DNA of 12,013 nt from JAFMDF01 sp039024375 (GTDB lineage Bacteria; Bacteroidota; Bacteroidia; Chitinophagales; Saprospiraceae): positions 1-12,013 of the forward strand of contig JBCCQK010000234.1 of assembly GCA_039024375.1 (NCBI GenBank), given 5' to 3'. Position numbers and translations under genes: made by a program. How positions within the stretch are numbered: the first letter of the stretch is position 1; every line of letters starts with the position of its first letter. Positions 1 through 6,988 of this stretch are shown here, in pieces. The notes under the pieces were generated by a model that worked only from the letters and a program-made list of their open reading frames with translations, searched no databases and was not told the DNA's origin.

Positions 1-62
1 ATACCTTGAAAGTATCACCCACCTTTAATAACCAATAATTTAATAATTAATATTTTAAAAAT

Positions 63-1289
63 ATGAGCGGAGAAAAAATCACTCTTTCGAGAAGAGGTAA
101 ATTACAAGTACCAGACAACCCAATTATTCCTTTCATCGAAGGAGATGGTATTGGACCCGACATTTGGGCCGCCGCCGTCAGAGTGTTCGACGCAGCCGTG
201 GAAAAAGCCTACGGTGGCAAACGAAAAGTACACTGGAAAGAAGTTTTTGCGGGCGAAAAAGCCAACGCTAAAAAGAACGGAGACTGGTTACCCGCCGAAA
301 CCACTGATTCTATTGCCGAACACCTAGTGGCCATCAAAGGGCCGCTGACTACGCCCGTGGGTGGTGGTTTTCGTTCTTTGAACGTAGCGATTCGCCAGAT
401 TTTGGACTTGTACGCTTGTGTACGTCCTGTGAAGTGGTACAAAGGTGTACCTTCTCCCGTGAAGAAGCCCGGTTTGGTGGATATGTGCATTTTCCGAGAA
501 AACACGGAAGATATTTACGCAGGTATCGAATATTTACACGGTACGGAAGAGAACGATAAAATGAAGGCTTTCTTGATTGACGAGATGGGCGTAACGGGTA
601 TTCGATTTCCCGATTCTGCTTCCTTGGGGGTTAAGCCCGTTTCAAAAGAAGGAACGGAGCGATTGGTCAAAGCAGCTATCGACTACTGTATCGACCGAAA
701 AATGAAGTCCGTTACTTTGGTGCACAAGGGGAACATCATGAAGTTCACCGAAGGAATGTTCAAAAAGTGGGGCTACGATTTGGCCAAAGAACAGTACGGT
801 GCCGAAGATTTGGACGGAGGCCCTTGGCAAGTTATCAAGAAGGGCAACCAAGAAATTATCGTTAAAGACGTAATTGCCGACGCTTTCTTGCAGCAAATTT
901 TATTGCGCCCTGCCGAGTACGACGTGATTGCTACGTTGAACTTGAACGGAGACTATATCTCTGATGCTTTGGCCGCTGCCGTTGGTGGTATCGGTATTGC
1001 CCCCGGTGCGAATATCAATTACCAAACGGGTGTTGCCGTCTTTGAAGCGACGCACGGTACAGCACCTAAGTACGCAGGACTAGACAAAGTAAATCCATCT
1101 TCCGTCATCCTTTCTGGGGTAATGATGTTCGACTACATGGGGTGGAAAAAAGTCGGTATTTTGATTGAAAAAGGCATGAAAGCCGCCATCAAGAAAAAGA
1201 CCGTTACTTACGACTTTGAGCGATTGATGAAGGACGCTACGTTGTTGAAGTGTTCTGAGTTCGGAGATGCAATTATTGAAAATATGTAA
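63..1289 (+). CDS. icd: NADP-dependent isocitrate dehydrogenase
   Basis: This is a cytoplasmic TCA-cycle enzyme that oxidatively decarboxylates isocitrate to 2-oxoglutarate with NADP+. The 408-residue protein is full length and strongly resembles the E. coli-type homodimeric enzyme. The substrate loop RSLNVAIR is at residues 104-111; its Ser105 is the equivalent of the regulatory Ser113 of E. coli. Arg111, Arg121 and Arg145 lie at the expected isocitrate-binding positions. The metal-binding segment NLNGDYISD is at 293-301, with Asp297 and Asp301. HGTAPKYAG at 331-339 carries the Lys-Tyr pair that selects NADP over NAD, so I call it NADP-dependent. The ATG at 63 follows a very A+T-rich leader with no clear Shine-Dalgarno sequence. 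Transcription probably ends at the hairpin at 1368-1408, and no co-oriented partner gene is close. No phosphorylation-controlling kinase gene (aceK) is in the window, so regulation through Ser105 cannot be inferred. Confidence 0.97.
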   Translation: MSGEKITLSRRGKLQVPDNPIIPFIEGDGIGPDIWAAAVRVFDAAVEKAYGGKRKVHWKEVFAGEKANAKKNGDWLPAETTDSIAEHLVAIKGPLTTPVGGGFRSLNVAIRQILDLYACVRPVKWYKGVPSPVKKPGLVDMCIFRENTEDIYAGIEYLHGTEENDKMKAFLIDEMGVTGIRFPDSASLGVKPVSKEGTERLVKAAIDYCIDRKMKSVTLVHKGNIMKFTEGMFKKWGYDLAKEQYGAEDLDGGPWQVIKKGNQEIIVKDVIADAFLQQILLRPAEYDVIATLNLNGDYISDALAAAVGGIGIAPGANINYQTGVAVFEATHGTAPKYAGLDKVNPSSVILSGVMMFDYMGWKKVGILIEKGMKAAIKKKTVTYDFERLMKDATLLKCSEFGDAIIENM

Positions 1290-1365
1290 CGTAACACTCA
1301 AGTTGCGATGTTCGCTCGAAAATAAGTAACGTAACACTCCAAGTTGCGATATTCTCGAAAAATAA
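1286..1365. repeat. Two tandem 40-bp units overlapping the icd stop codon
   Basis: Unit 1 (1286-1325) and unit 2 (1326-1365) both begin GTAACGTAACACTC, continue AAGTTGCGAT and end with TCGAAAA/ATAA. They differ by small indels and one substitution. The TAA stop of icd (1287-1289) is part of unit 1. Unit 1 also contains the small dyad GCGA-TGT-TCGC. The pattern is a recent local duplication of the 3' untranslated segment. Confidence 0.85.
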
Positions 1366-1367
1366 AG

Positions 1368-1408
1368 AAAGCCTGTTTGAATATTATTAATTCAGACGGG
1401 CTTTTGTT
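1368..1408 (+). terminator. Rho-independent-like terminator of icd
   Basis: The left arm AAAGCCTGTTTGAA (1368-1381) pairs with TTCAGACGGGCTTT (1391-1404). This gives 14 pairs, two of them G-U, around a 9-nt loop, followed by TTGTTATT. It sits 78 bp after the icd stop and is in the right orientation to end its transcript. Confidence 0.8.
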
Positions 1409-1451
1409 ATTAAAATTACTTGTAACTGTCTAATATTAATAAGTTATTCCA

Positions 1452-1505
1452 TAACCACTTAGGTCTTATGGTTTTATGGTGTTTTGGTCTTATGGCAGTC
1501 CACTA
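1452..1505. repeat. 54-bp octamer repeat, copy A
   Basis: This segment matches 5574-5627 at 50 of 54 positions. Its core is four successive 8-bp units: GGTCTTAT (1462), GGTTTTAT (1470), GGTGTTTT (1478) and GGTCTTAT (1486). They are followed by GGCAGTCCACTA. At 5573-5725 the same sequence forms one arm of a long palindrome. Here a matching inverted arm is not convincing; only a short ACTAAGTAATTA at about 1565-1576 hints at a decayed one. Confidence 0.85.
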
Positions 1506-1700
1506 ATAAACCTTGTAGAAAGTACTCAACCCACACTTTTCACCGTAGTGCCATCTTGAACAACCACTAAGTAATTAGATAAAAAGTAACACCAAGGTTT
1601 GTAAGTAAATCTATTCTTTTTGCTTTGAATAATGAATGGAAAGAAGAGAAGAAATTTGAAATAGAGTTCAAAGATAAATTATTCAGAGCAAAATGTTAAA
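1506..1700. other. Gene-free spacer
   Basis: I see no start-to-stop frame with protein-like composition, no RNA gene and no strong hairpin here. The sequence is A+T-rich and lies between the octamer repeat and the 20-bp hairpin. Confidence 0.5.
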
Positions 1701-1748
1701 ATACGGCATTTGTCGTAGATAAACTTGCATCTACGACAAATGCCGTAT
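1701..1748. repeat. Perfect 20-bp inverted repeat (hairpin)
   Basis: The left arm ATACGGCATTTGTCGTAGAT (1701-1720) is exactly complementary to 1729-1748, with an 8-nt loop AAACTTGC. There is no terminal T-run of note, and no gene ends just upstream apart from icd, 411 bp away and already terminated. A stand-alone intergenic repeat (REP- or MITE-like) fits better than a terminator. No second copy is in this window. Confidence 0.85.
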
Positions 1749-1882
1749 ATATTTGTAGCGTGAATTTACACAAAAGGTCTGTTTTATCGAAATCGACGGA
1801 TTTTTGGTAGTGATTGACGGTACACCACACTACTTCGGTAAGCGACCACTGTTTTTTGGCTTTGGCCAACAAAGAATGAGAA

Positions 1883-2020
1883 GTCAGAGGTCAGACCGCT
1901 TCGCTGTCAGACCACCTGCGGCTGTCAGATTTGAGAATTGTCAACGTCAGAAGTCTGACCTCTGACAATGAAACCCGCCCGCCTGAGCATTCGGGCAGGT
2001 GGTCTGATATCTGACCTCTT
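1883..2020. repeat. Heptamer-based inverted/direct repeat region upstream of blaI
   Basis: The segment is dominated by GTCAGAN / NTCTGAC heptamers in both orientations. AGAGGTCAGA (1886-1895) is the exact complement of 2010-2019. TCAGACCACCTGC (1907-1919) is the exact complement of 1995-2007. GTCAGA-AG-TCTGAC forms an inner dyad at 1946-1959. Positions 1926-1972 and 1999-2020 recur at 2610-2678. Between those two parts this copy holds 26 extra G+C-rich bases (1973-1998) with a GCCCG/CGGGC stem. An ATG at 1968 lies inside the repeat, which argues against it being the start of the downstream gene. Confidence 0.85.
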
Positions 2021-2045
2021 GTTCCTTAATCATCATCAACCAAAC

Positions 2046-2441
2046 ATGGATAATTTATCAAATTTTCAACCGACGGATGCGGAGCTAGAGATTTTGCAAG
2101 TTTTGTGGGAACACCAACCTTGCACGGTGCGCTTTATACACGAACAACTGGAAGCGCAGGGTCGAAATTTGGCGTACACAACAATTCTAAAAACGGTGCA
2201 ACGGATGGGCGAACCCACTAAGGGCCTGGTTACCCGCTACAAAGAGGGCAAAACACATTATTACAGTGCGATTCCCAAAGAAGCGGATATTCAACAATCC
2301 TTGCTCCAACGTTTGAAAAATACGGCTTTTCGAGGGTCGGCGGCGAATTTAATTCTACACGCCTTGGGCCAAGAAAAGCCCTCTTCGGAAGAATTGGACC
2401 AGATTCGACAATTTTTGGAGCAGAAACGGAAAGAAATGTAA
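2046..2441 (+). CDS. blaI: BlaI/MecI-family transcriptional repressor
   Basis: This is a 131-residue cytoplasmic winged-helix repressor of the BlaI/MecI (penicillinase repressor) family, at the usual family length. Residues 8-75 form the DNA-binding domain. FQPTDAELEILQVLW opens it, LAYTTILKTVQRM (42-54) is the family's recognition-helix signature, and the EGKTHYYSA strand pair forms the wing. The C-terminal part (85-131; FRGSAANLILHALG, then SSEELDQIRQFLEQ) is the dimerisation region, in which BlaI proteins are cut after their partner protease is activated. The frame stays open back to an ATG at 1968, but those extra 26 codons derive from an intergenic repeat and lack family similarity. I therefore choose the ATG at 2046. 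The gene lies 312 bp before the M56 peptidase, its likely antagonist. Targets are unknown; with no beta-lactamase nearby, the blaI symbol denotes family only. Confidence 0.9.
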   Translation: MDNLSNFQPTDAELEILQVLWEHQPCTVRFIHEQLEAQGRNLAYTTILKTVQRMGEPTKGLVTRYKEGKTHYYSAIPKEADIQQSLLQRLKNTAFRGSAANLILHALGQEKPSSEELDQIRQFLEQKRKEM

Positions 2442-2609
2442 AATGTAAAATTTTAAATTCAAAATCTAAAAGTATTCACAATCAGCAATTAGAATTTGAA
2501 TAGTAGATTTACTTTTATCCATTTTCGCAATGCCGTAGAGCTACTATTACAAAAGACTGAAGTCAGGCAGTTTTGATAATAGGTTCGTCCTAAATAATTT
2601 TCAAATCAT
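2442..2609. other. Gene-free part of the blaI-M56 spacer
   Basis: This stretch is A+T-rich with a run of short AAAATCTAAA/AAATTTTAAA-like words. I find no coding frame and no clear TACA...TGTA BlaI-type operator in it. Confidence 0.5.
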
Positions 2610-2678
2610 CAGATTTGGAGCCTGTCAACGTCCCAAGTCTGACCTCTGACAATGAAGTGGTCTGACTTCTGACCTCTT
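2610..2678. repeat. Heptamer-based repeat, second copy, between blaI and the M56 gene
   Basis: Positions 2624-2656 match 1940-1972 at 31 of 33 positions. Positions 2657-2678 match 1999-2020 at 20 of 22. The flanking CAGATTTG at 2610 matches 1926. The heptamers TCTGACC, TCTGACA, TCTGACT and TCTGACC are visible. This copy lacks the 26-bp G+C-rich insertion of the upstream copy. Confidence 0.85.
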
Positions 2679-2726
2679 TTTCATAAATTTTTTAGGATTA
2701 TTTCCTGTATAAATATGTAAAAGTAA

Positions 2727-2738
2727 TTGTTGAACAAC
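2727..2738. promoter_or_regulatory. Small dyad just upstream of the M56 gene
   Basis: TTGTT-G-AACAA (2727-2737) overlaps GTTG-AA-CAAC (2729-2738), about 16 bp before the ATG at 2754. Its position would suit an operator or leader structure, but it is short and A+T-rich, so chance is a real alternative. Confidence 0.25.
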
Positions 2739-2753
2739 TAAACCTCAGCTGTT

Positions 2754-5555
2754 ATGCAACCCTTTGACTGGACACCTTTGATGCCTTTAGCCGAAGCTAT
2801 TGGTTGGACGCTCTTAAGTAGTATCTGGCAAATAGCGCTCATTTCGACGTTGTGGCGCGTAGTACTTTGGATGCTACCGTCGGATAAGGCAAATCATCGA
2901 TATAACGCAACGCTGGCGGCGCTGTCATTGACTGTATTCGTAGCTGTCTTTACGTTCTCGCAAGAGTGGGAGCATTCAAATCGTCAACCGTTGATAGTTC
3001 AAGAAAGCAACGAAGTGACCGTTGGCAACGGGGTAACGTCCAATAACTCTATTGTCGAAAGGGAGCAGAAAAACCTAGTTTTAGAGCAAGCCTTATTGAT
3101 AGAGAAAAGTCATCACCCGACTGAAAAAAACACCTATTTAGCTGCACTATGCGACTTGGTTTCAGGCAAACAAATCCAAATTTGGACACAAGCCGCTGCC
3201 CCTTTCATACCGTATCTCGCTATCCTTTGGTACATTGGCGTCTTGTGCTTTTCCCTAATGATGATTGGTGGATTTGTACACCTCAAGCAATTGCGTACCA
3301 TTGGGATTAGTACGCCTGATGCCTATTGGCAAAGGAGGTTTTTGGTTTTAAAAAATCAATTAGGCATTCGTCGAGAAGTCCAGTTCTTATTGTCGAATCG
3401 AGTTGTCGAACCTTTGACGTTCTACGTTTTCAAACCCGTCGTTTTAGCCCCCGTCCATTTGATGACGGGGCTATCCGCCGAGCAAATCGAAGTGCTACTA
3501 TTGCACGAACTAGCCCATATCCGTCGCTTTGATTATTTGATAAATATTATCCAGTCGTTGATAGAAATTTTGTTTTTCTATCACCCCGCCGTTTGGTGGA
3601 TGTCGCGGGAGTTGCGCAAGGAAAGAGAGCATTGCTGTGATGACCTCGTGGTCAAAACGCACCAAAATCCGCTCGTCTATGCCGAAGCACTCACGTGTAT
3701 TCAATCACCCAATTTTTTACTAAAAAAGAGTTTAGCTATGGCTGCAACTGGAAAAAAAGGCGTTTTTAGCCAACGTATCTTTAGATTATTCGGTCAATAC
3801 GACCACCAACCCACTCCATTTAAAAGCATCGTTCTTGGTTTGATGCTCTTATTAAGTGGCCTGTTTTTACAAAGTTTCTACCAACCTTCAACGTTGGAAA
3901 CAACCGATTTAACCGATTTGGCGGCACTCGTTATCGAAGATTTATCGGCAACGAGCACAGTGACCAGCCCTAGTATTATAGATAACGAACCGACAATTAT
4001 CGTAGAAGATAATCCTTTGGTCGAACGGCTACCATCAACTACTAAAATAGTCACCGCTTTACCAAGGCTTTCTGCTTCCGAACGACAACCTATACAAAGT
4101 CAGCAAACAATGGAAAGATTACTAGCGGCGACACTTAGTGATTTTGCCAGTAGCTTGTTAGTGTTACCATCAAGCGAAGAAACGCCATCCTTGACCTCTT
4201 CACCTTTACCTGCGAAAGCGCACTCCACCTCAGCGGATTATACGCTAAAAAAGGACGAAACTGTTTTTATCGACTGGTCTATTCCAGCTAATGCCCAGCA
4301 CGTAAGTGCCAACAAGTTCAAAAAGTGGTCGGATAAAAAGGTACTTGATTTGTACCAAAGAAATGTCGAAGCGCACCTACTATCCGAAAAGAATAAATTA
4401 CAAACGGAAGGTAGTTTTCAAGGTGTAGAAGAATTCGACCCGCTCATTTATACGATTACCAACGGTACTACTTCCAGAAATATCGAGTTGAAAACGTATG
4501 TCAACCACCAACGAAAAATTATCAAACCCAATAGTATAAAGGCTATTGTTGGGCGCCAAAAAGGCCGCAAAGCCCTCAAAGATTTAGATAGAAATATTCC
4601 CTTTTCGGGTAGTCGCTCATCTTTAAAGGGAAACTTGCCCAAATACGTCACTTTCAATACGGCTAGCACTATGTATTCGGGGCATTTTGATGCGACCACA
4701 ACCAAGTTTACTTTGGACAAAGCCACAGACAATGTATTGGTTCAAGTACGAAAAATCAACGGCCCCGTGGTAGAGGTATTACAAAATGCGCCTTTGAGTA
4801 GAGGCAATTACGAATTTACTTGGCGCCACGACGCCGTGCAAGATGCGGGAGAATTGGGGGATTATCAACTGGACATTACCATCGACGGACAAACGCTTAG
4901 CCAGCGAATCGAGGTGCGAGATTGGAAAAAGGCGAATAAAAAGCGTAAGGGTCGAAAACCTGCCTACGGCGATAATTGCCCATCTTTATTACGGGCCGTA
5001 AAAGCGGGCAACACGGAGAAAGTTAAACAACTACTGGTCAAAGTTGACCCCAATTGCATCTGTCGAGGCGACGGGCAACCCCGAACTTCATTAGTTGCCG
5101 CCGCTAGAAACGGTGATTTAGCGATTAGTCGGCTGTTGATTGAGGCAGGGGCAAAGGTGAGTCACCACGATGTAAATGATGAAAATCCATTAATGGCAGC
5201 CGCTCATTCGGGTAATTTAGCGCTGGTTAAATTACTGGTTAACGAAGGAGCTAATGTCAATCAAAAATTGGTAGGCGACGGAACGGCCTTGCTAATTGCG
5301 GCGAGAGAAGGGCATTTGGATATTGTTCAGTACTTAATTGGCCAAAAAGCGGAGGTAAATACCAAGTCCAGAGGCGACGGGACCGCTTTGATTTGTGCCG
5401 TCAGAAATAGACATTACGAAGTAAGTAAACTCTTATTAGAAAACGGCGCAGACCCGTTTCTTTCTTCTTCGGGCGATGAAAATCCAATTTATCACGCAAG
5501 TGAAAATCGGGATAGTAAAATGTTAGATTTATTGATGGCGTATCGGGGAAAGTAA
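2754..5555 (+). CDS. M56 (BlaR1-like) membrane metallopeptidase with C-terminal ankyrin repeats
   Basis: This 933-residue protein probably senses an envelope signal and inactivates the neighbouring BlaI repressor. Hydrophobic segments lie at about 12-40, 53-68, 149-178 and 357-375, as in BlaR1, with an amphipathic stretch at 260-283. The zinc site HELAH is at 251-255. It is followed by RRFDYL, HPAVWW (277-282) and REHCCDD (291-297), where Glu292 is the likely third ligand, so the protease looks intact. Residues 376-500 are Ser/Thr/Pro-rich and look disordered. Residues 500-725 are unassigned; 655-720 resemble a beta-sandwich (GNYEFTWRHD then GDYQLDITIDG, as in FlgD-like Ig folds). A basic stretch (724-735) precedes six ankyrin repeats at about 741-932. 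No penicillin-binding sensor domain is present. By BlaR1 topology the C-terminal half would face the periplasm. The M56 and blaI pairing is solid; the signal is unknown. Confidence 0.9.
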   Translation: MQPFDWTPLMPLAEAIGWTLLSSIWQIALISTLWRVVLWMLPSDKANHRYNATLAALSLTVFVAVFTFSQEWEHSNRQPLIVQESNEVTVGNGVTSNNSIVEREQKNLVLEQALLIEKSHHPTEKNTYLAALCDLVSGKQIQIWTQAAAPFIPYLAILWYIGVLCFSLMMIGGFVHLKQLRTIGISTPDAYWQRRFLVLKNQLGIRREVQFLLSNRVVEPLTFYVFKPVVLAPVHLMTGLSAEQIEVLLLHELAHIRRFDYLINIIQSLIEILFFYHPAVWWMSRELRKEREHCCDDLVVKTHQNPLVYAEALTCIQSPNFLLKKSLAMAATGKKGVFSQRIFRLFGQYDHQPTPFKSIVLGLMLLLSGLFLQSFYQPSTLETTDLTDLAALVIEDLSATSTVTSPSIIDNEPTIIVEDNPLVERLPSTTKIVTALPRLSASERQPIQSQQTMERLLAATLSDFASSLLVLPSSEETPSLTSSPLPAKAHSTSADYTLKKDETVFIDWSIPANAQHVSANKFKKWSDKKVLDLYQRNVEAHLLSEKNKLQTEGSFQGVEEFDPLIYTITNGTTSRNIELKTYVNHQRKIIKPNSIKAIVGRQKGRKALKDLDRNIPFSGSRSSLKGNLPKYVTFNTASTMYSGHFDATTTKFTLDKATDNVLVQVRKINGPVVEVLQNAPLSRGNYEFTWRHDAVQDAGELGDYQLDITIDGQTLSQRIEVRDWKKANKKRKGRKPAYGDNCPSLLRAVKAGNTEKVKQLLVKVDPNCICRGDGQPRTSLVAAARNGDLAISRLLIEAGAKVSHHDVNDENPLMAAAHSGNLALVKLLVNEGANVNQKLVGDGTALLIAAREGHLDIVQYLIGQKAEVNTKSRGDGTALICAVRNRHYEVSKLLLENGADPFLSSSGDENPIYHASENRDSKMLDLLMAYRGK

Positions 5556-5572
5556 AAAAGAAACCTTTTCGT

Positions 5573-5725
5573 GTAACTACTTAGGTCTTGTGGTTTTATA
5601 GTGTTTTAGTCTTATGGCAGTCCACTAGTGGGACAAAATTTTAGGTAAAAAAAATACTTTTCTCGTCAAAACGGACGCTGCCGTAAAACCATAATATCAT
5701 AAGACCACAAGACCTAAGTAGTTAC
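5573..5725. repeat. 153-bp imperfect palindrome built from octamer repeats (MITE-like)
   Basis: The 27-bp left arm (5573-5599, beginning GTAACTACTTAGG) is complementary to 5699-5725 at 26 of 27 positions. Further in, TATGGCAGTCC pairs with GGACGCTGCCGTA. Read outside-in, both arms are tandem 8-mers: GGTCTTGT, GGTTTTAT, AGTGTTTT, AGTCTTAT on the left, and GGTCTTGT, GGTCTTAT, GATATTAT, GGTTTTAC on the right (complement). The left arm recurs at 1452-1505. It lies 18 bp after the M56 stop codon and could act as a transcription or mRNA-end structure. There is no transposase in it. Confidence 0.8.
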
Positions 5726-5925
5726 GAAATAAAAATATATTTAACGAACAGTACTCCATAAAAGGAAGTCTATTATATTTGCTGGCGATATTTTAATTAT
5801 CATTGTATCTATTCAGAACAAAGAGTAACGACCATTACACTGAAAGAGAAGAGACTTATAGTTTTGGTTGAAGCAACAAAAGTCCGTTGTTTTCTACCTT
5901 TATCATTATCAAGCATCTCTGTTCT

Positions 5926-5994
5926 CTATTCGGAATAGTTACCTATCATCTTATGTGTTGTTTTACTGGTAAAACCAGAATTATGGTTAACCAT
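5926..5994 (+). promoter_or_regulatory. Cluster of three small dyads upstream of mscS
   Basis: Three short dyads fall in 69 bp directly before the channel gene: CTATTC-G-GAATAG (5926-5938), CTGGT-AAA-ACCAG (5966-5978) and the perfect 12-bp palindrome ATGGTTAACCAT (5983-5994). The last ends 22 bp before the GTG start. The rest of the 5726-6016 spacer shows no gene. They could be operator sites or leader hairpins; no regulator can be assigned. Confidence 0.35.
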
Positions 5995-6016
5995 TTCACA
6001 TCAAAAAGTCGCCAAA

Positions 6017-6844
6017 GTGGAAGAACTAGATAATTACGAAAAATACGCTCAATGGGCACTAGACGCTGTCATGGAATTTGTGCCCAAATTAGTTTTTGCC
6101 ATCCTTATCCTAATCATTGGACTCTGGCTCGTCAAAAAAATCAATAAAATAATTGATGGGACACTTAGCAGGGCCAAGATTTCCCTAGAACTCAGCTCTT
6201 TCTTTTCTTCACTATCCGATATTTTGCTGAAGGGAGTCGTTATTTTAGTCGCAGCGGGACGAATTGGTTTCGACGCTTCTTCATTAGTGGCAGTACTAGC
6301 GGCGGCGGGATTTGCCGTTGGTTTAGCCCTTCAAGGATTTTTGGGCAATTTTGCCTCGGGTATTACTATTGTCTTTTTCAAACCTTACAAAGTTGGTGAT
6401 TGGGTGTCCGTTGCCGACCAATTTGGTAAAGTGGAAAGCATTCAGATTTTTAATACGATTTTGGTAACTCCGGGAAAGAAAACGCTCATCATCCCTAATG
6501 GACAGGTAACCGATAACGTTATCACCAATTTTTCTACTAGAGGACACATTCGATTGGAATTGACCGTGACGATGCCCTACGCTGAGAGTTTCCCAAAGGT
6601 TAGACAAACGATTTTAACCGCCCTAAAAGACGTTCCCAACATTGTCAATCATCCCGAACCAGAAATTGGTATAGAGAGCTATGACAGCCATAATATCATT
6701 ATTGCAGTTCGCCCATTCATCAATCCCGATGACTACTGGGATGCTACCTTCGATACACACGCTCGCATTAAGAAGGCATTCAACGCTGCTGGTATACAAG
6801 TGGCCTACTCCGAAGGAGTGGAACTGGGACCAATTGGAGAATAA
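6017..6844 (+). CDS. mscS: Small-conductance mechanosensitive ion channel (MscS family)
   Basis: This inner-membrane channel opens under membrane tension and releases solutes during hypo-osmotic shock. The protein has 275 residues, about the length of E. coli MscS (286). It has TM1 at about 22-42, TM2 at about 62-83 and the pore-lining TM3 at about 88-121, whose glycine/alanine-rich stretch LAAAGFAVGLALQGFLGNFASG is the family hallmark. The beta domain follows (PYKVGDWV at 123-130, LIIPNGQVTDN at 157-167), then the alpha/beta C-terminal vestibule. The start is a GTG at 6017. The first in-frame ATG, at 6071, would remove the N-terminal amphipathic part (EELDNYEKYAQWALD) that MscS proteins normally have, and the ATG at 5983 is out of frame. 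It lies 144 bp before the co-oriented regulator gene; co-transcription is possible but unproven. Confidence 0.94.
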   Translation: MEELDNYEKYAQWALDAVMEFVPKLVFAILILIIGLWLVKKINKIIDGTLSRAKISLELSSFFSSLSDILLKGVVILVAAGRIGFDASSLVAVLAAAGFAVGLALQGFLGNFASGITIVFFKPYKVGDWVSVADQFGKVESIQIFNTILVTPGKKTLIIPNGQVTDNVITNFSTRGHIRLELTVTMPYAESFPKVRQTILTALKDVPNIVNHPEPEIGIESYDSHNIIIAVRPFINPDDYWDATFDTHARIKKAFNAAGIQVAYSEGVELGPIGE

Positions 6845-6868
6845 TTACTAGAGCACGTCACAGCAACT

Positions 6869-6889
6869 TTTGTTTTTTAATCAAAAGCA
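6869..6889 (+). terminator. Weak hairpin after mscS
   Basis: ACTTTTG and CAAAAG can pair around a TTTTTTAAT loop, 25 bp after the mscS stop. The stem is A+T-rich and no T-run follows, so termination here would be weak at best. The rest of the 144-bp spacer shows no gene. Confidence 0.25.
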
Positions 6890-6988
6890 CTAAATTACTT
6901 CTGCGATAATAGTAAGCAGACTAATGAACACTTCAAACGGGAGTCTTAATGGTTCTAAAAATTTAACTCAACTCAAAACATTTTAAGT

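Noticed and set aside
1759..1965. An open frame without ATG in the spacer upstream of blaI, with a protein-like stretch (EIDGFLVVIDGTPHYFGKRP).
   Set aside because: There is no usable start near its beginning, and its last third is translated intergenic repeat. It might be a decayed gene fragment, but I cannot match it to any family.
1968..2045. A 26-codon N-terminal extension of the BlaI-type repressor starting at the ATG at 1968.
   Set aside because: The extension is encoded mostly by the heptamer repeat, whose second copy has the same ATG at a non-coding position. The family N-terminus begins at the ATG at 2046.
1883..2678. A CRISPR array, suggested by the repeated heptamer-rich segments near blaI.
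   Set aside because: There are only two long copies, 684 bp apart with a gene between them, no regular spacers and no cas genes.
2046..5555. A beta-lactam resistance operon (bla/mec) around the BlaI and M56 genes.
   Set aside because: No beta-lactamase or PBP2a-like gene is present, and the M56 protein lacks the penicillin-binding sensor domain.
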